A stretch of 64,000 bases of DNA from positions 4,206,001 through 4,270,000 of the forward strand of contig JACCIC010000021.1 of the NCBI GenBank assembly GCA_018907035.1, given 5' to 3'. This stretch comes from Sycobia sp. Sy_11. Taxonomy: Eukaryota > Arthropoda > Insecta > Hymenoptera > Epichrysomallidae. The translations under genes were made by a program, and so were the position numbers. The notes beneath the pieces were generated by a model that did not search any database, had not been told where the DNA came from, and was given only the letters and a program-made list of their open reading frames with translations. This document shows, piece after piece, positions 13,691-27,307 of the stretch; position 1 is the stretch's first letter, and the number at the start of each line of letters is the position of its first letter.

Positions 13691-15230
13691 GCAAAAAAAA
13701 CCATTCTCAATCGGCCGGAACTCCAGCGTGAATAAGCATTCCATGAAGCATGAATATAAATGAATAATCCGTTCCGAGCTTGCACGTACCAAAGTCGGAA
13801 GCGCGGTACTTGAAATGGGATGTTGGCTTGGCCGATTGATGTTGCGTCCTTATAGAGCCTTTGGCTTTTTTGTGGTGAACAGTTCGGTTGTTTACGTTTC
13901 TTTTAACCACAGCGGAGAGATAAACTCCCCCGTGTTCGCACCGCACGAACCTCATAGTCACCTGGCGTCCTTTTTCATCCCCAATCGTCTTACCCGCCTC
14001 TACCTCTCTCTCGCCTTACGCCCACGACAGTTTCCCCTTTCTGTACCCCCCGGATATTTTATAATAGAACACACGGGCATTGTAATTTCCGTTTTCGTGA
14101 TTATAATATATTCTAACCGATCTCATACTATATATATATATATATTGTGTGTGGGATGGGGTAGTGATAATAATTTGAGAATTTCTAGGTGCTCATAATT
14201 TAGTGCACTCGCTTTTTTAACGAATAGCGATTTTTTTCAAAAATTTTTAAGAAATCTTCCAGGTAACCTTAAACGTGCTAATGAAACGATATGTTTTTTT
14301 TTTATTTAGGATTCTTTATCATAATTTTTTTGTTATTATTATTCATCCACATTTAATCACCGTATGATTATTTTATTATTCCTATTATTAACAAATGTAC
14401 TGCGTAATGACGATAAATCCAGAACAAGCATTTAATACACGGTTATAGCTCATTGGACACAATGTCTCTATATAAATGTATGAATGTAAATACAATTACT
14501 CAGCGTGTACAAAGCGAGCGCCGTACGAGCTCGTTGCGCCTTCGACTTTGTCGTGGCAATAAACCGCGACGTTTATCTTATAGTGTTCGCTCATACGAGC
14601 CTCCCCCCCTCCTCTCCCTCGTTCGGCGATACATACGTACACGATCGCGTTTTAACGTATAGTTAAACGGCGGCGAGGGGGGGGGGGAAATCCCCGTTCG
14701 GCCTGGCACGGAAAAGAAAAAAAATCGTATTGTCTTTTGCGCTGAGTAATACGTAGACGCGAAACCGACGCGAAGCGCCAAGTGTATACGTATACCTCGG
14801 CAGTGCAGGTGGAAAAAGACGACGATATGCCGAGAACGCGATGAAAATTTGAGTGTACGCGAGGGGGAGAAAGAAAGAGCAGGAGAAGAACTCTACCTTT
14901 GTGCACGCTTAAAAGCAGTTTTCCCATATCGCGAAAAGAAAAGCCAGCACTTCGCCTCTCTTTCACCCCTACCCGACGAAGTTTTTCCTTGGTTTTGCGA
15001 CTTGGTGGTCCTCTTTCGCGACTCCCCCCCTTCCTTTTTCTTCGTTTGTTCGCATTCTCGGCCACTTACTCGCTCGCCCTCTCTCTATACTCTCTCTCTC
15101 TCTCTCTCTCTCTCTTTCCTTCCCTTCCGTTTGGTGCGTTCCTCTTTCGGCACGCGAATTACGTACGCGAGAGGTGCCACGCTAAAATGAACTTTGAGCG
15201 GTGCTGTTAGGCGCGCGCGTTAAAGGCGGT
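13691..15230. other. Mixed stretch with a moderately GC-rich right half
   Basis: Non-repetitive to about 14520, then CpG-rich with a short (CT)n at about 15091-15114 and a nine-G run near 14680. Open frames of 127 and 137 codons show no known domain. Confidence 0.45.
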
Positions 15231-15970
15231 CGCCTAAAAGCCCGGCCGATCGTAATATCGAAAAACTGTAAATATCGCTGTATGCTGCGGACCGCGAGAC
15301 GTATACTTGTAGGAGCTAAATATACTTGTGCGTGTGTATGTGTATATGTGTGCACGCGCGCGCGCGTGCGTATCTAAGTAAGTCTATATACACACATACG
15401 ACCGAGAGAGGTCAGTGGCGATGGAAAAGGAGGGTCGCTCTGCATTACGCGTTGGATTTCGTCCCCTTCCCGCACGGGGCGGTAGGCATTTTCGCGCTTC
15501 GTAAATGGCGGAAAAAATGCAGTATTTCACAATTCTTTTCCGGGGAGGAGCTTTTCATTGTGAAATATCGCGTAGAATACATTTCGTAGGAGGGCATGTA
15601 GGGAGAAAAATAGTTGACTATGATTTTTCGAACATGATAAATTATGAAAAGGAAAGTAAGAGAAATTTATGTTATTGATATATGTGTGTGAATTCATATG
15701 CATACATACGTACATATGTATATATTAACGGCACACAATAAATTCTAAATTTACCAGTGAAATTGAGTGAAATAATATTTCAACATACTTTGTAACTTCA
15801 ACGTACTATATTGTAACACTTAATAATTGACATTCACATTAATAATTATCTAACTATAACTTGATATCTATATAACTTATAGTAATGAAATACTTATGAT
15901 ATATTGAATGTACAAAATTATTAAATTTTAGAGGATCGGCGTATCTTTGATTGATATATTATTATATTAT

Positions 15971-16018
<48 letters not shown>

Positions 16019-16356
16019 CTTGCACCATTACAAAGTTTACCTCAATATTGGTCATATTGAATCGATAAAATATAATAAATAAATAATTTAAAATCTTTCA
16101 CTATACAGAGAAACTTCTCTTCGCACATTTTTGTGGCGCGAAATCTGCCTTAGTAAAAATCTTCGATGAAGATTCTCGCGGTACAGAAAATGATTTTTAA
16201 TTAATAAAATATTTTGCATTTTACGTTTAGCGCTTCTCACCGACTTCTTTCCAGATGTTTCGACTTACCTGAAACAGAAAATATGAATTTTTATAGTTTC
16301 ATATATTGCAATATGTTACTTTATTAACTATACGAATTATTTAACTAATGATTTCG

Positions 16357-16404
<48 letters not shown>

Positions 16405-16890
16405 GTCAGCAACAAATCATTTATAATGTTATTAGCCTACTTTCTCGTTGAAAAATTTCATCTTTTGTGCGCGAAATCTTATGAATCTAGAAACTGAGCA
16501 TTACTTGTGATAATCGTAAAATATAGAGATAAAGCAATTGCTTGAAAAAAATTCTGGCACATCCATTTATCGTCGATTAGTTATACCACACGATTCATCA
16601 TTACTGCTTAAAAACACAGCATTATTGAAGCTCCCCCTCGAAGCTCCCAAACTCCGCGAAAGAAGTAAATTTAAAATTCTCTTGGGATACACGCTTACGG
16701 CGCCTGACGATCAAATTCCAAGCCCCCTCCCCCAACCCCTCGCTCTGATCGAGAACGATGCAGCGGACTAACGGAGCACAGCCTTCCAGAAACCCAATAA
16801 TCAGACCGACGACGCTGCTCTCACGCCCTTATCCGGCTCCCGAAAATAAAAATGAAAAAGGGCCAACAAAAAAGTTCACGAGCCAAGCTC
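15231..16890. other. AT-rich stretch with TA and AC/TA arrays
   Basis: TA array at about 15973-16016. (AC)n at about 16358-16393 continues directly into TA to about 16404. Short purine-pyrimidine alternation near 15350. No gene recognised. Confidence 0.55.
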
Positions 16891-18190
16891 GTATAATCCC
16901 GGCACCGACGAGAACGCCCCCTGCCTTCGCCACCCGCCGCCCCAACCCTTCTCAAAATTGCATGAAGCTCGCGCGCGTCCCGGGCGCCCTGGTCTACGCG
17001 CCCTCTCGCATCCGAGAGCAAACGGCCCGCAGAGAGAGAGATAGAGAGAGAGAGAGAAAGAGAGAGAGCGAGGGAGCGAGAGAGATGCTCGTCCTCTGAC
17101 CCTCAGCCCCCATCCTCTCGGGACTTAGCGGCGCGCGTCTCGTAATGCCGCGCCCGTCGTCCCGACAATCGCAATTATCCGGCGCGTTCGCCGCTGCGGG
17201 GCTCGCGCGCACGAGGCAGCCGAAACGCGCGCCGGGGCGCGCTCGAAGCGCCGCCGTCGTTGTTTTCTCCTCCTCCCCGAGCTCCCCTCCCCACCCGCCG
17301 CGCGCCACGCGCTCGGTACGCGGCTGCTTTGCATTCCTCGCGGCGCGCGGGTGGCTCACCCCCCCCCCGCGCCGCCGCCGAACGTCAACGTCAACGTCGC
17401 CGCGCGAAAATATCCCCGATGCGCGCCTCGGCATTCCCTCAGTGAGTCCCGCGGGAGGGCCGGGCGGGGGGAGCGGAAGGGCTTCAATCTTGATTCTCCG
17501 CTGGGCGCAGAGGCGAGAATTGAATTTTTCGAGCTTTTCGAGCCGCCCCGCCAAATGCTCTCGCTACCTTTTTAGCTCTACCCGCCCCGAGCGTCTATAG
17601 AGCGCCGGGGGTGTAGTAGCGAGGGGAGGAGATAGACGCGTGTACGTGCGCCCGACCGCCCCCCCATCCTCGTCGTACGATTGACGCCGGCTGATTGTTG
17701 CCGGCGCTGCCGTCGGGGGTTCTCCGATGTATACCACCGCGTCTCTCCATAGACGTGAAACGTAAATTCTGGGTGGGAGGTGAGGTGGGGGGGGGGAGGC
17801 AGGGCGCCAGACGCCCGCGCCGTACGCAGTGGAAGACGCTCCGGTCATTTTTTTCCTCTTCTTCTTATTTCTTTCTTTCTCTCATTTTTTTTTCGGTTGC
17901 CTATATAGATATGTGCCGAGCCGCGGCGGCCCGCCCTCCTAACTCTTTTTGGCCTTTATATTATACGGCTGGCCGCCCGGCTGGAAATCCATTCCGGCCG
18001 CGGCCGAAGTCCGAGGAAAAGAATCCCTGTGTCTCGCGCCGGTCCGCGGCCACGCGAGGGAACGGTTAATTTTACGGCTCTGGGTCGGGATTTTAATGGA
18101 GGGGCTGGGGGGGGGGTGGAGTGGTACAGGCCTTCCGGACCGGCTTTGGGGTCAGCTATATGGACGACGCCCGATTGTGCCTTTGATTTA
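16890..18190. other. Strong CpG-rich island
   Basis: The most GC-rich stretch of the window, dense in CpG, with an impure (GA)n at about 17030-17070 and C or G runs at about 17360-17368 and 17790-17797. Frames are open on several strands at once, including a 186-codon minus-strand frame (16994-17554), as expected from composition. It could be a promoter region or unannotated exon. No TATA plus coding combination could be fixed. Confidence 0.5.
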
Positions 18191-18192
18191 AC

Positions 18193-18194
<2 letters not shown>

Positions 18195-18249
<55 letters not shown>
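18195..18249. repeat. (TG)n microsatellite
   Basis: About 27 TG units at the right edge of the CpG-rich island. Alternating purine-pyrimidine sequence can adopt Z-DNA. Confidence 0.97.
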
Positions 18250-18250
<1 letters not shown>

Positions 18251-19740
18251 TGCGCGCGCCCGTGTGTCTATTCCGAGTTAGAGAATCATAAAGCAGTTTT
18301 AGCACATTTAATCATCGTTTCAATTAAAATACGCATGCGCGGTTTAATTTATTTACCTTTGGTTTTCAGTTTCGCGGTTGAATCGTTTTCAAAGGATAAA
18401 GCGGATTTTTGCAACAGTTACCTTTGACCTCAAAAGGTTACTGGTCATTCTTTATATTCTAAATGAAGTATGCTGTTGAAACGAGTTATGCTTGAAATTT
18501 GCGTTAGATATTTTATGAGACATTTTTGTAATTTAGAACAATTAGTTTATTGTAATGAATGTGGCCTTATGGATACATATTTCAGACATTAGATGTGATT
18601 AAAAGTCCTGACGGTGGCTACTTTAAATGTCATCATATATAATTCATCACAATTATGAAAATCTCATTGATAAATATCTATCGACCGAAGAGAATTAATA
18701 CACAAACATGAACGATCGTTTGGTGAATAAAATTTTCCAGCGCAGTTATGTAAGGAAAATGATAAAAAAATTTAGACTTTCAATGAAAAATGCGTCGTTC
18801 CAAATGAGTATTCTTCCATTAATGAATAAAAAGTTTAATAACTTAATAAAATTGATAAGGCATGAGTTACATACATAAAATTAGTTGTTTAATTTATTCA
18901 GCAACTTGTGTTCGTGAGAAACAAGAATCCAAGAACCAACAAATATTTTTATCAGTCTTACGTTTTTGATAAATTAATATAATTATAATTATATGCAATC
19001 AGACTGTTCTTGTTGACAATTACTCTGGCAAAATCTTCGTAAAATCTAAAAAACATAAAAATTATTACTAAAACATACCGAAAAGAACCTTAGATGAATT
19101 AGGTACATAGATTTTATAAATTTGTTGGTGAGATCTGTCAAATTGTTCTACCTGCTAACCATAATAAGTAGTTTTCTTCAGGTCTTACGGGAATGATTAT
19201 AAACAAGGACGGTCTAACTGTCATTATATCATTATCAGGATTTTATTTTCGAAATGTTAAGTATTAAATTGTCCAGAAATACAGACGTGAGGATACGCAA
19301 CACTGAACATGAAACTCTTGAACTATTACTCGATGGCTAATTAATGGCTAATTATCAATAACTTACAGAATATAAAGTTATAGCTTATTCAAATCTGGTA
19401 CTATCCATAATCTTACACCACGGCACCCGACAAATCATGTCAGATCCGGGAATTTAAGGTTAGAACAGGGCGAGTCTCGTTAAATTAGATGCGTTTGGTA
19501 AATTAGATACTTTTATCTATAAAACTTATCTGACGACCGTTGCACTAATTAAACGGCCGTAATTCCAACCAAAAGTTCCAATTTCTGCCTGTCCACACCC
19601 AATAAAACACTTCGAAATCCTTACTCCTCGTCCTACTCTCCCACCCTCGGCCCCTCTACCAATATCGTTCAACTCCCCGCGAGTCTGTCCAGAATCTCCG
19701 CACCTATAGCCATTGGCGTACCCCTAATACCTATCCTTCT
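18250..19740. other. AT-rich desert
   Basis: No array and no open frame of note. The right end (about 19400-19740) is less AT-rich and has TAATTA-like and ATTAAAC motifs. Nothing identified. Confidence 0.5.
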
Positions 19741-21660
19741 TTATTTACTTTCTCCTTTTATTTTTTGCACGAGTCGCAACCGCGCCGCATTTATAATCCG
19801 TCGGGTTAAAAAAAAAAAAATTGGATTTTTTACTGCCGCGCGGCGGCTCGAGGTCGAGAAATGAACAGGCCGCGAAAATTCGCGGCCGACGGATTCCGCG
19901 AGGGCTTCCGGCATCTGCTCGCGGCTTAGCCAAATGTTTGCTGGTAATCCGATTAAAGCCGACCCCCTTCCCCCCGCTTCCAACCAGCCGAGGGACACGG
20001 TATATATATATATATATATATATATAGGAGAAAAGCGACAGTTGCTACACCGGCGTGAGCACTGTTACGAATACATAGGTAACCGCGCGAGCTTTTCCGC
20101 GTTTCCGAATCTCCGTAGCCCGAATCTGTCGCTGTTGTTCTCCACCCCCCCCCGCTCCGTTTCCGGACGCAGAGAGAATTTGTAACCCCGCGAGGAGTTT
20201 CGTTCGCGTGGGTAATCCTGCGATCTTGGTTATCCGGCTGAGTTCGACACACACACGCACACACACATAAACATTTGCGCGCCAAACATAATGTGACGAA
20301 TCTATATAGAAACTCTGTACGAACGAAGCGTTCCGCGATGTTCAGGAAGTTGCGCGCTCGCTGGTTTTCTCATACAGATACGATTGCGCAGCGCGTTATA
20401 GCCTCCCTCGCCCTCCGTTCCTCGGCGTTCGGTTGTCGTGAGACCGTGAAAAAGGGATTATAACACTATTTGGCGTCTCTATCCCCCCTCCCCCACCAGC
20501 GTGTATTGTGGACTTTTCTTCCCATTTCGAGTCGCGTGCCGGTCAGTAAGCGAAATGCGATTATTCGATTTAATTCTATTTTGATTTATAAATGTCGGAA
20601 GTACAAAAAAACTATGCTATAATCGCCTTTTATGAAACGGTGCTTTTTGAATATAAGATAATAAAAGATCTGAATTATTTTAGAAATTTATTGCCTTAAA
20701 AGTAGGTTTATATTTTATCGTGAATCATTCTATTTTTTTACTGTAATGAGCTTGATTATTAGCTCTATATGTATATTTTATTTAAATAATCAAATAACAA
20801 ACTATGAGAAATATTTTCTATGCGAGATAATTGAAGCAATTTTATTCTTTTCGCAGGACTTTTATGGATTTTTAAGTAGAAATTCTATGTAACAAGTGGA
20901 ACTTTGAAAATAGTAAAAAATACTATATTTGTTAACTTTTATTAATAACGCTCAATTTTAAACTTCATTACATTATACATTAATTTTTTCTTCTTTATAT
21001 AAATAGAATTACTTATTTTAACACTGTTATTATAGTAATCAAACTTATATTTTTCTAAATCTAAACGAATCTATTTTAACGTTAACTAATAAGTAAAACT
21101 ATTATATTTTATTAAATTAATTGCCATGATAAGTTTTTATTCGCAAATAGCGATAGTACAAATTAAGAATGGTATTAAGGAATTTTTCGGAACCAAGATG
21201 AAATCAAGATATCTGCTTATACTTTATGAAATTTGTCTTATTTAATATACTATTTAAGATGCTAATATACTAATAATATATTTTAATATACGAGTCTTCA
21301 ATTATGGAGAAAAAAAATAAAAATTTTATCATGCTATATGATAACTATAATTATTTTATTTCAAATACATAGAAATAGCGTTTCTTCTCATTTTCTAAGT
21401 AACAACTTTTTATGAAAAGGAAAATTTAAAAACCTTACAGAACTATATGGAGAGATCTATATTCATGGATAAACGTACGAATGACAAAAAGTCTGAAGAA
21501 AATATATGTTTTTTTTTTAAGGCAGTAAATGCACCCTCTATGATCGCTGCAGTCCCATTATTGATAAATTCTACACCCCCTACAATCGGAACGCGCCTAA
21601 AATCGTCTAAAGACGTCAAACAAAGGCGGAGCTAGATGCAACTAGTCTACTATTAAGCTG
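19741..21660. other. Mixed stretch then AT-rich desert
   Basis: CpG-rich to about 20550 with (TA)n at 20001-20026 and an (AC)-rich patch near 20248-20270. After that it is strongly AT-rich with no recognisable content. Confidence 0.5.
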
Positions 21661-21699
21661 TAATTAGCGATATTTTATATATATGTACATATTCGCCAC

Positions 21700-21837
21700 G
21701 GGGGATCGAAATCCAGGTTAAAGACGCCGCGTCCGCGGGAAAAACCCCGCGCATCAGCCGAAAAAAATCGGCCGCCTCGTTAAGAAACGGGAGCCGAGCG
21801 ACCGTGCCATCCCGAGCTGCTGCTGGGGCCGTGAAAA

Positions 21838-21877
<40 letters not shown>

Positions 21878-22080
21878 CGCGCCATCGCCGTGCCGGAGAT
21901 TTCGCAGGGCGTGTAATCGCTCGCGGGGGAATCGGGAATCGCTAGCCTGGCTCGTTCGCTCGCTCGCCTCGACGTCCGCGCGCGGTGAAACGACGAGGAG
22001 CCCAGCCTCTGTGGGGAGGAAAAAGTGGGCGCGGAGCGCAAGAGAAGAAAAAAGAAGCGCCAGCCGCCGATATATATGTG

Positions 22081-22139
<59 letters not shown>

Positions 22140-22800
22140 ACCTACAAGCGAGGTATAATGTTCCTGCTGGCGCGGCGGACGACTCCTGGAAAGCCAATCG
22201 CGCGAGGGCGGTTGGGAGGGGTTGGGGGAAGCGGTTGCTCGGAAGCGCGATCACGTACGGGCTCCGATTCGCGCGCAAGGGTTAGATTTGCAAAAGGGAT
22301 CCATGGTCAGGGAAGCGCGGGATGGAGGTGGGGGGTGGGATAGCCGTGGGTTTCGAGCGGCTCCCGGGCGAACGATTTCCACCCTCGATCATGCCCGAAT
22401 TACAAAGAGAGAACCACTCCCCGGTCCCCCAACCCCTTCGCCCCGTCGCACTGCAGAACCACGAATATATCGCCTCCGGGAATCGTTCCTTACCGAGAGT
22501 CGACGATCTCGGGGAGGCTGAGACAGAGAGAGAGGGAGAGAGAGAGGGAGAGAGAGATGGGGGTTGGGGGAGAATCTTTCCTACGCCCCTGGGACACTGC
22601 GGCCGTCGAGTGCCATTTCTATATATCCCATTGGCGTACTATATTGGTCCCTTTTTCCACTGGAGCTCCGTGCGGCAGCGCCGGTACAGGGCACTCCGTC
22701 CTCCTCCTATATTTTGCGCCCGCTTACGTTCGGCACAGTGCCCGCCGAACGTCTTCTTTTATTCAAAATTTTTCTCGCCTCGTTTTCCCATATTCATATA
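21700..22800. other. CpG-rich island with GA and TA arrays
   Basis: GC-rich with many CpG. (GA)n at 21840-21874, TA-rich array at about 22069-22138, impure (GA)n at about 22523-22557. Overlapping frames (up to 179 codons) all include repeat-coded dipeptides. No domain seen. Confidence 0.5.
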
Positions 22801-22859
22801 TATAGGAGAATAAGAAGTTGCACTAGAAATATTTTCACGAGGCTGAAATTGATATGGTT

Positions 22860-24930
22860 CGCATAAGGAATGGGAAAATGTTTTATTTGGCCGTCTCGAG
22901 TAAGGCGCCATGGGCTTTAAATTACGAAATTAGACGGATTGCGTGTATATATATAGATACGTACCATGAATCCCGCTTACATTGAAAAGCGGCGTTCGTG
23001 ACACGTTTATTGCTCTTTTTGCGTTAGCTCAGGTCCGTTCCTCGATACAGTCGACTTTGAAGCTATGGTAATAAAAATTGGTTTTGGGCGTCAGAATAGC
23101 ATTGACGAATGTCAGTATGTAACATGAGAGGGATCGTGGTGAATAAACATACCTCATTTGCAAGCTCAAATTTTAATGCACAATTTACTTCATTGCCATC
23201 TAATTCAATGTTTATAGTCTTATTCTTCATCAACTAAACAGTTTTCATCGAAGCGAAGTTTTAATTCACCTTCCGAGTTTAATTTTTCGTTATCGTACGT
23301 AGTTTCTTGTTGGACAAAAAAATATTTCAACTCGCAGTTGATTTCAAACTAAATTATGCAATCGATCCTTGTTTCCAAAGTTGACTACAAAGAACTAACA
23401 AATCACTTTTTAAACTTTTATCCTGAGACGCGATAATTCTGCTACATTAATTCTTTCTTCTAATTTATATACTTTCTACAGATTTAGGTCAATTTTTCAT
23501 TTCGCGTCGACGGCAAAGTTACGCAATTAAACTAATTCCCTATCTCTTTTGATTAATGCATAATAACGCTTGGTTAAACTTTGCTTGTCGGTGAATTAAA
23601 AAATAATTCGTACTTTTTCTAAAAAATGATATGTATTCAACGGTTTGACCGAATTAGGCAATGAGAGTCCTTTGGTTCAGCTGTAAATTCGTTATTTTTT
23701 AAATTGCTGTGCTATACATATTTTTTGATGAATTGAAAAAGTACGGACAGTAAAAGTAGAATTATTTAATTTACTTATATCGTTCTATATTAACATACTA
23801 ATACCAGTATTATATCGAATATTTATTTAATTATTATGTGTGATATAGCCATTATTGCTATGTGAGATATTAATTCTAATAACTTTATACTTTATACTTT
23901 AAACATATATTTATAAATCATCGGAGAAACAATGGAACTGAACTACTTTACACGCCTTATATTTTTTTGCGGCAATTTAGAGTCGAACAAAGAAAAGCCA
24001 CACTTTTTTCTCGGAAGGTGAAAGGATAATATCTATTTATCTATAAGCATCGGAGCGCGCAGGACTGCAGCCGTTATTATCTGCCTTTATAGGCATTTTT
24101 ATGAAGGGCAAATTAAATAAAGCCATAAATAACTTCATTATAATTATATTAATCTGAAAATAAATAGAATTCGGAAACTTCTGCGGAAATCAATCGGGTG
24201 GGATAAATTTCGCCGCAAAAGATTTATCGAAAGGAAATTTGCCGTGAAATGCAATTTTTGTATATTATTTCTCTTAATACTCGTTATTTTTCGAGTTGGT
24301 ATGACAAACGGCTTCTAACCATTTTTATTGGAAAATTAATCATCAACTGATTTTACAGTGAATAAGTATACTTCGTAAGTCATATGAAATCGGAAAATAA
24401 AGAATATTATAAGATATAAATAAGAAATTTTATTTTTCGGCAAATGTTCTTTTCTTAAAACTGCATTCCGTAAAATTTTGGGAAAAATAGTCACACACGC
24501 GCGCGCGCGCGCGCGCACACGTAGAGTCTGTGAGAGATTACCACGAAGACGAAAGTCAACCTGTCGATTCGATTCACGCTAAAAATTTTGTCAAAAATAC
24601 ACATCGGTTCGAATGCTTTCCAACTTTCTTGCATTGCCTTTATGATGTAAATTTCTATTGATTCGTTAAGGATTAGTGTGGCTTTGCTATAATTATTGGA
24701 ATTTTACATACTTTATTTTTCAATTCAATACCTAAATAGCGCTCGTGTTGCTTGACTTTTGCTGCGAGTATGGCTCAAACGATACCCGAAGAAAAATTCC
24801 GAAGGTCTCGATTTTCTCGATTTCTGTATCTGTAAGTGTTTGCTTTATTTTTCTCGAATCCGGATTAATACTCGATAAATCTTGAATTTTTACAATTTGT
24901 TTTGACTTTCATTACATCACTTACCTAACG
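22860..24930. other. AT-rich desert with homeodomain-type motifs
   Basis: No gene found. At 24090-24160 a cluster of TTTATGA, AATTAAATAAAG, CCATAAAT, TAATTAT and AATAAATAG motifs resembles Caudal or Abd-B type and general homeodomain sites. A (CG)n patch with CA flanks lies at about 24492-24520. Confidence 0.4.
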
Positions 24931-24932
24931 CA

Positions 24933-24934
<2 letters not shown>

Positions 24935-24988
<54 letters not shown>
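24935..24988. repeat. (TA)n microsatellite
   Basis: About 27 TA units. Confidence 0.97.
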
Positions 24989-24991
<3 letters not shown>

Positions 24992-25239
24992 TTATACACA
25001 ACGCCATTAGCATAATATCTCTATACCGAGGATCAAAATTAAAAGAACCCGTAAAGATTTTACCGAATGGCTTCCACCAATTTTGCGCGGCCAGCCCCAT
25101 AAAGCCGTTTGTCAAACAATAAAATAGCTCCCCCTCCACCCCTTCCCCAGCGTCGCCATCGCCGCGGCTTAATGCCAAAACTGTGTTAAAGTAGCAAAAC
25201 GCATAAATCACGGCTTTTTATTCGATTCCCAAAATCGAG

Positions 25240-25332
25240 ATTGTGTCGTTACAAGGTAAAAAGCGCCGCGCCGCGACGTATGCGTCCCGCGAACAGCGCA
25301 CGCGGCGAGAAACGAGGAAGAAACAAACGGGC

Positions 25333-25371
<39 letters not shown>

Positions 25372-25640
25372 GTGGGGGAGAGGCAAGAGGGCGCAATTAA
25401 TCGCTACAAGGAGGTCTCGGGAATTCGGTAGGTGTAAAAATAAAGGAAACAATAATCGGGCGGCCGCGCTGAAAAATGTCGCGGCGGCGGTGGCGGTCGC
25501 GTCGTGCGTGGCCCGCGCGCGCGCTCGGTAAACGAGCGCCGAGGCACGCGGATTGGCCCGAGGATTGTACATAAAAGTCGTAATCTATACCGTTCGCGCG
25601 CCGGTCAAAGTATTCGGGACGCGACGTCGCGTCGAGGCTG
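25240..25640. other. CpG-rich island with (GA)n
   Basis: CpG-dense sequence with (GA)n at 25337-25368 and GCGGCGGTGGCGG triplets near 25480. A T-rich tract follows at about 25676-25722, including an 18-T run. Confidence 0.5.
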
Positions 25641-25722
25641 ACGCGTGGGCGAGAGGGAATTTATTTTCTTTTATTGATTTTTTTTCTTGTCTTTTTTTTT
25701 ATTCTGTTTTTTTTTTTTTTTT

Positions 25723-26894
25723 GGAACTCAGAAGATCGCCGACGAGTATCGCCGACGATCTGTGTGCCGCTTTATGGTAATGTGGCTGAAAGTTTTATTT
25801 ATGACCATGTATATATGCGCGCCTCATTGCGTTTTACCTCTTTCAAGCCTCGTCTCACTACTGTGACTGATTCTCATTGCTACTTCGATAAGAAATTTTT
25901 GAGAATCTATAGACTTTGCATATTTCAGAGCCTTTGGATGATCGCAGTGTTTAGCAAAAATCTTTGTATGCATTGTTTAAAGATTTTTCGAAAGTACGTT
26001 ATAATAATAAAAAAAATTTTAATAAAAATTACATGCTATTCTTATTTATTATTATATTTTTTATTATTATGTTTTTAACTTCTAAGAATTGTACGAAATT
26101 CCATGTACATATCGGTATAATAGTTAAAAATATCGGAATATTAAATGGAAATCAATTGTATAATTAGAATTGATGGATGATGAAATTTGACTCAGGTAAA
26201 ATTAATTTCGTATTTTGAGATTAAATTTAACTGATCAATTCGAAAATTGAATCCGTGAAAGCGTCTTAAAGGACAATGAATAATCACCGACTGAAAAATT
26301 AGAAGGACAACGTTAAGAATAATTACTGAATAGTTATTGAATAGTTACTGCTTGAATCAGTGGCTTTTAAAGCTTAACCGTTCGCACATAAAAATTAAAG
26401 TAATTAGATTGCTTTGAATTAGTCATATAGATAGTAATAAGATCATTACAAACCTGATAATGTTAATAAAGTTTTATGCTCAATAAGAAGAAACTACGAA
26501 GAATGTGAAAGTAAACGAAATTTTTGAGTTCAGAAAAGTGTTTCTAATGAAATAAAAAAAATTTTTTTTTTCAATTAATTCGAACAAAATTTAAATTTAA
26601 ATTCTTCCGTTTCACTGTAATTCATACTTTTTTAATTTGATTCACCTACTTAGGAAGTCTAGTAATACATTTGTAATTCGATAAGAACGGGACTACTCTG
26701 GGCCCCTTTACACCTGAATAGATATAAAAGACGATTATATCGTATCAGTAAGAAATTTGATTAGTGATCGAGCAACGGCAGGTGGCCAAAAAAAAACTAA
26801 GAGAATAATCCTAAAACACGTCACTCGTCAAAGGTCCGTACAGATAATGAGGTACCGGGACTGCTGTTTCCTTATCGGTGGAATTTCGCATCGT

Positions 26895-26896
<2 letters not shown>
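25723..26896. other. AT-rich stretch, no gene seen
   Basis: A 134-codon frame (25674-26078) begins in the T tract and matches no family I know. The remainder is AT-rich single-copy-looking sequence. Confidence 0.45.
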
Positions 26897-26945
<49 letters not shown>

Positions 26946-27092
26946 TAAGTATACGTCCCTCGCACACAAAATCGAGTGCGTCACTGTCTCATTCTCGCTG
27001 ACAGTGAATCAGTGTTTGAAGAACCGATACCGCGCACGCGCTCCGTCTATAATAATATTATATCTAGCATCGTGTGTATCTCGGCCCTGTTA

Positions 27093-27148
<56 letters not shown>

Positions 27149-27253
27149 CAGAGCGCGTCAGAACACGACTCCGAATGTCTACACGCGACAAAATGCGCTG
27201 AATTTGCGAGAAATCGGAAAAAGGGTGCAGTTGCCGGGCTGCTTAATACTTGC

Positions 27254-27305
<52 letters not shown>
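26897..27305. repeat. Three closely spaced (TA)n arrays
   Basis: TA arrays at about 26897-26942, 27094-27146 and 27255-27305, each 46-53 bases, separated by about 110-150 bases of unrelated sequence. Confidence 0.97.

Positions 27306-27307
<2 letters not shown>

Noticed and set aside
16994..17554. 186-codon minus-strand open frame in the CpG-rich island
   Set aside because: Low-complexity Arg/Gly/Pro/Ala sequence ending in a GA-derived Ser-Leu run. No motif.
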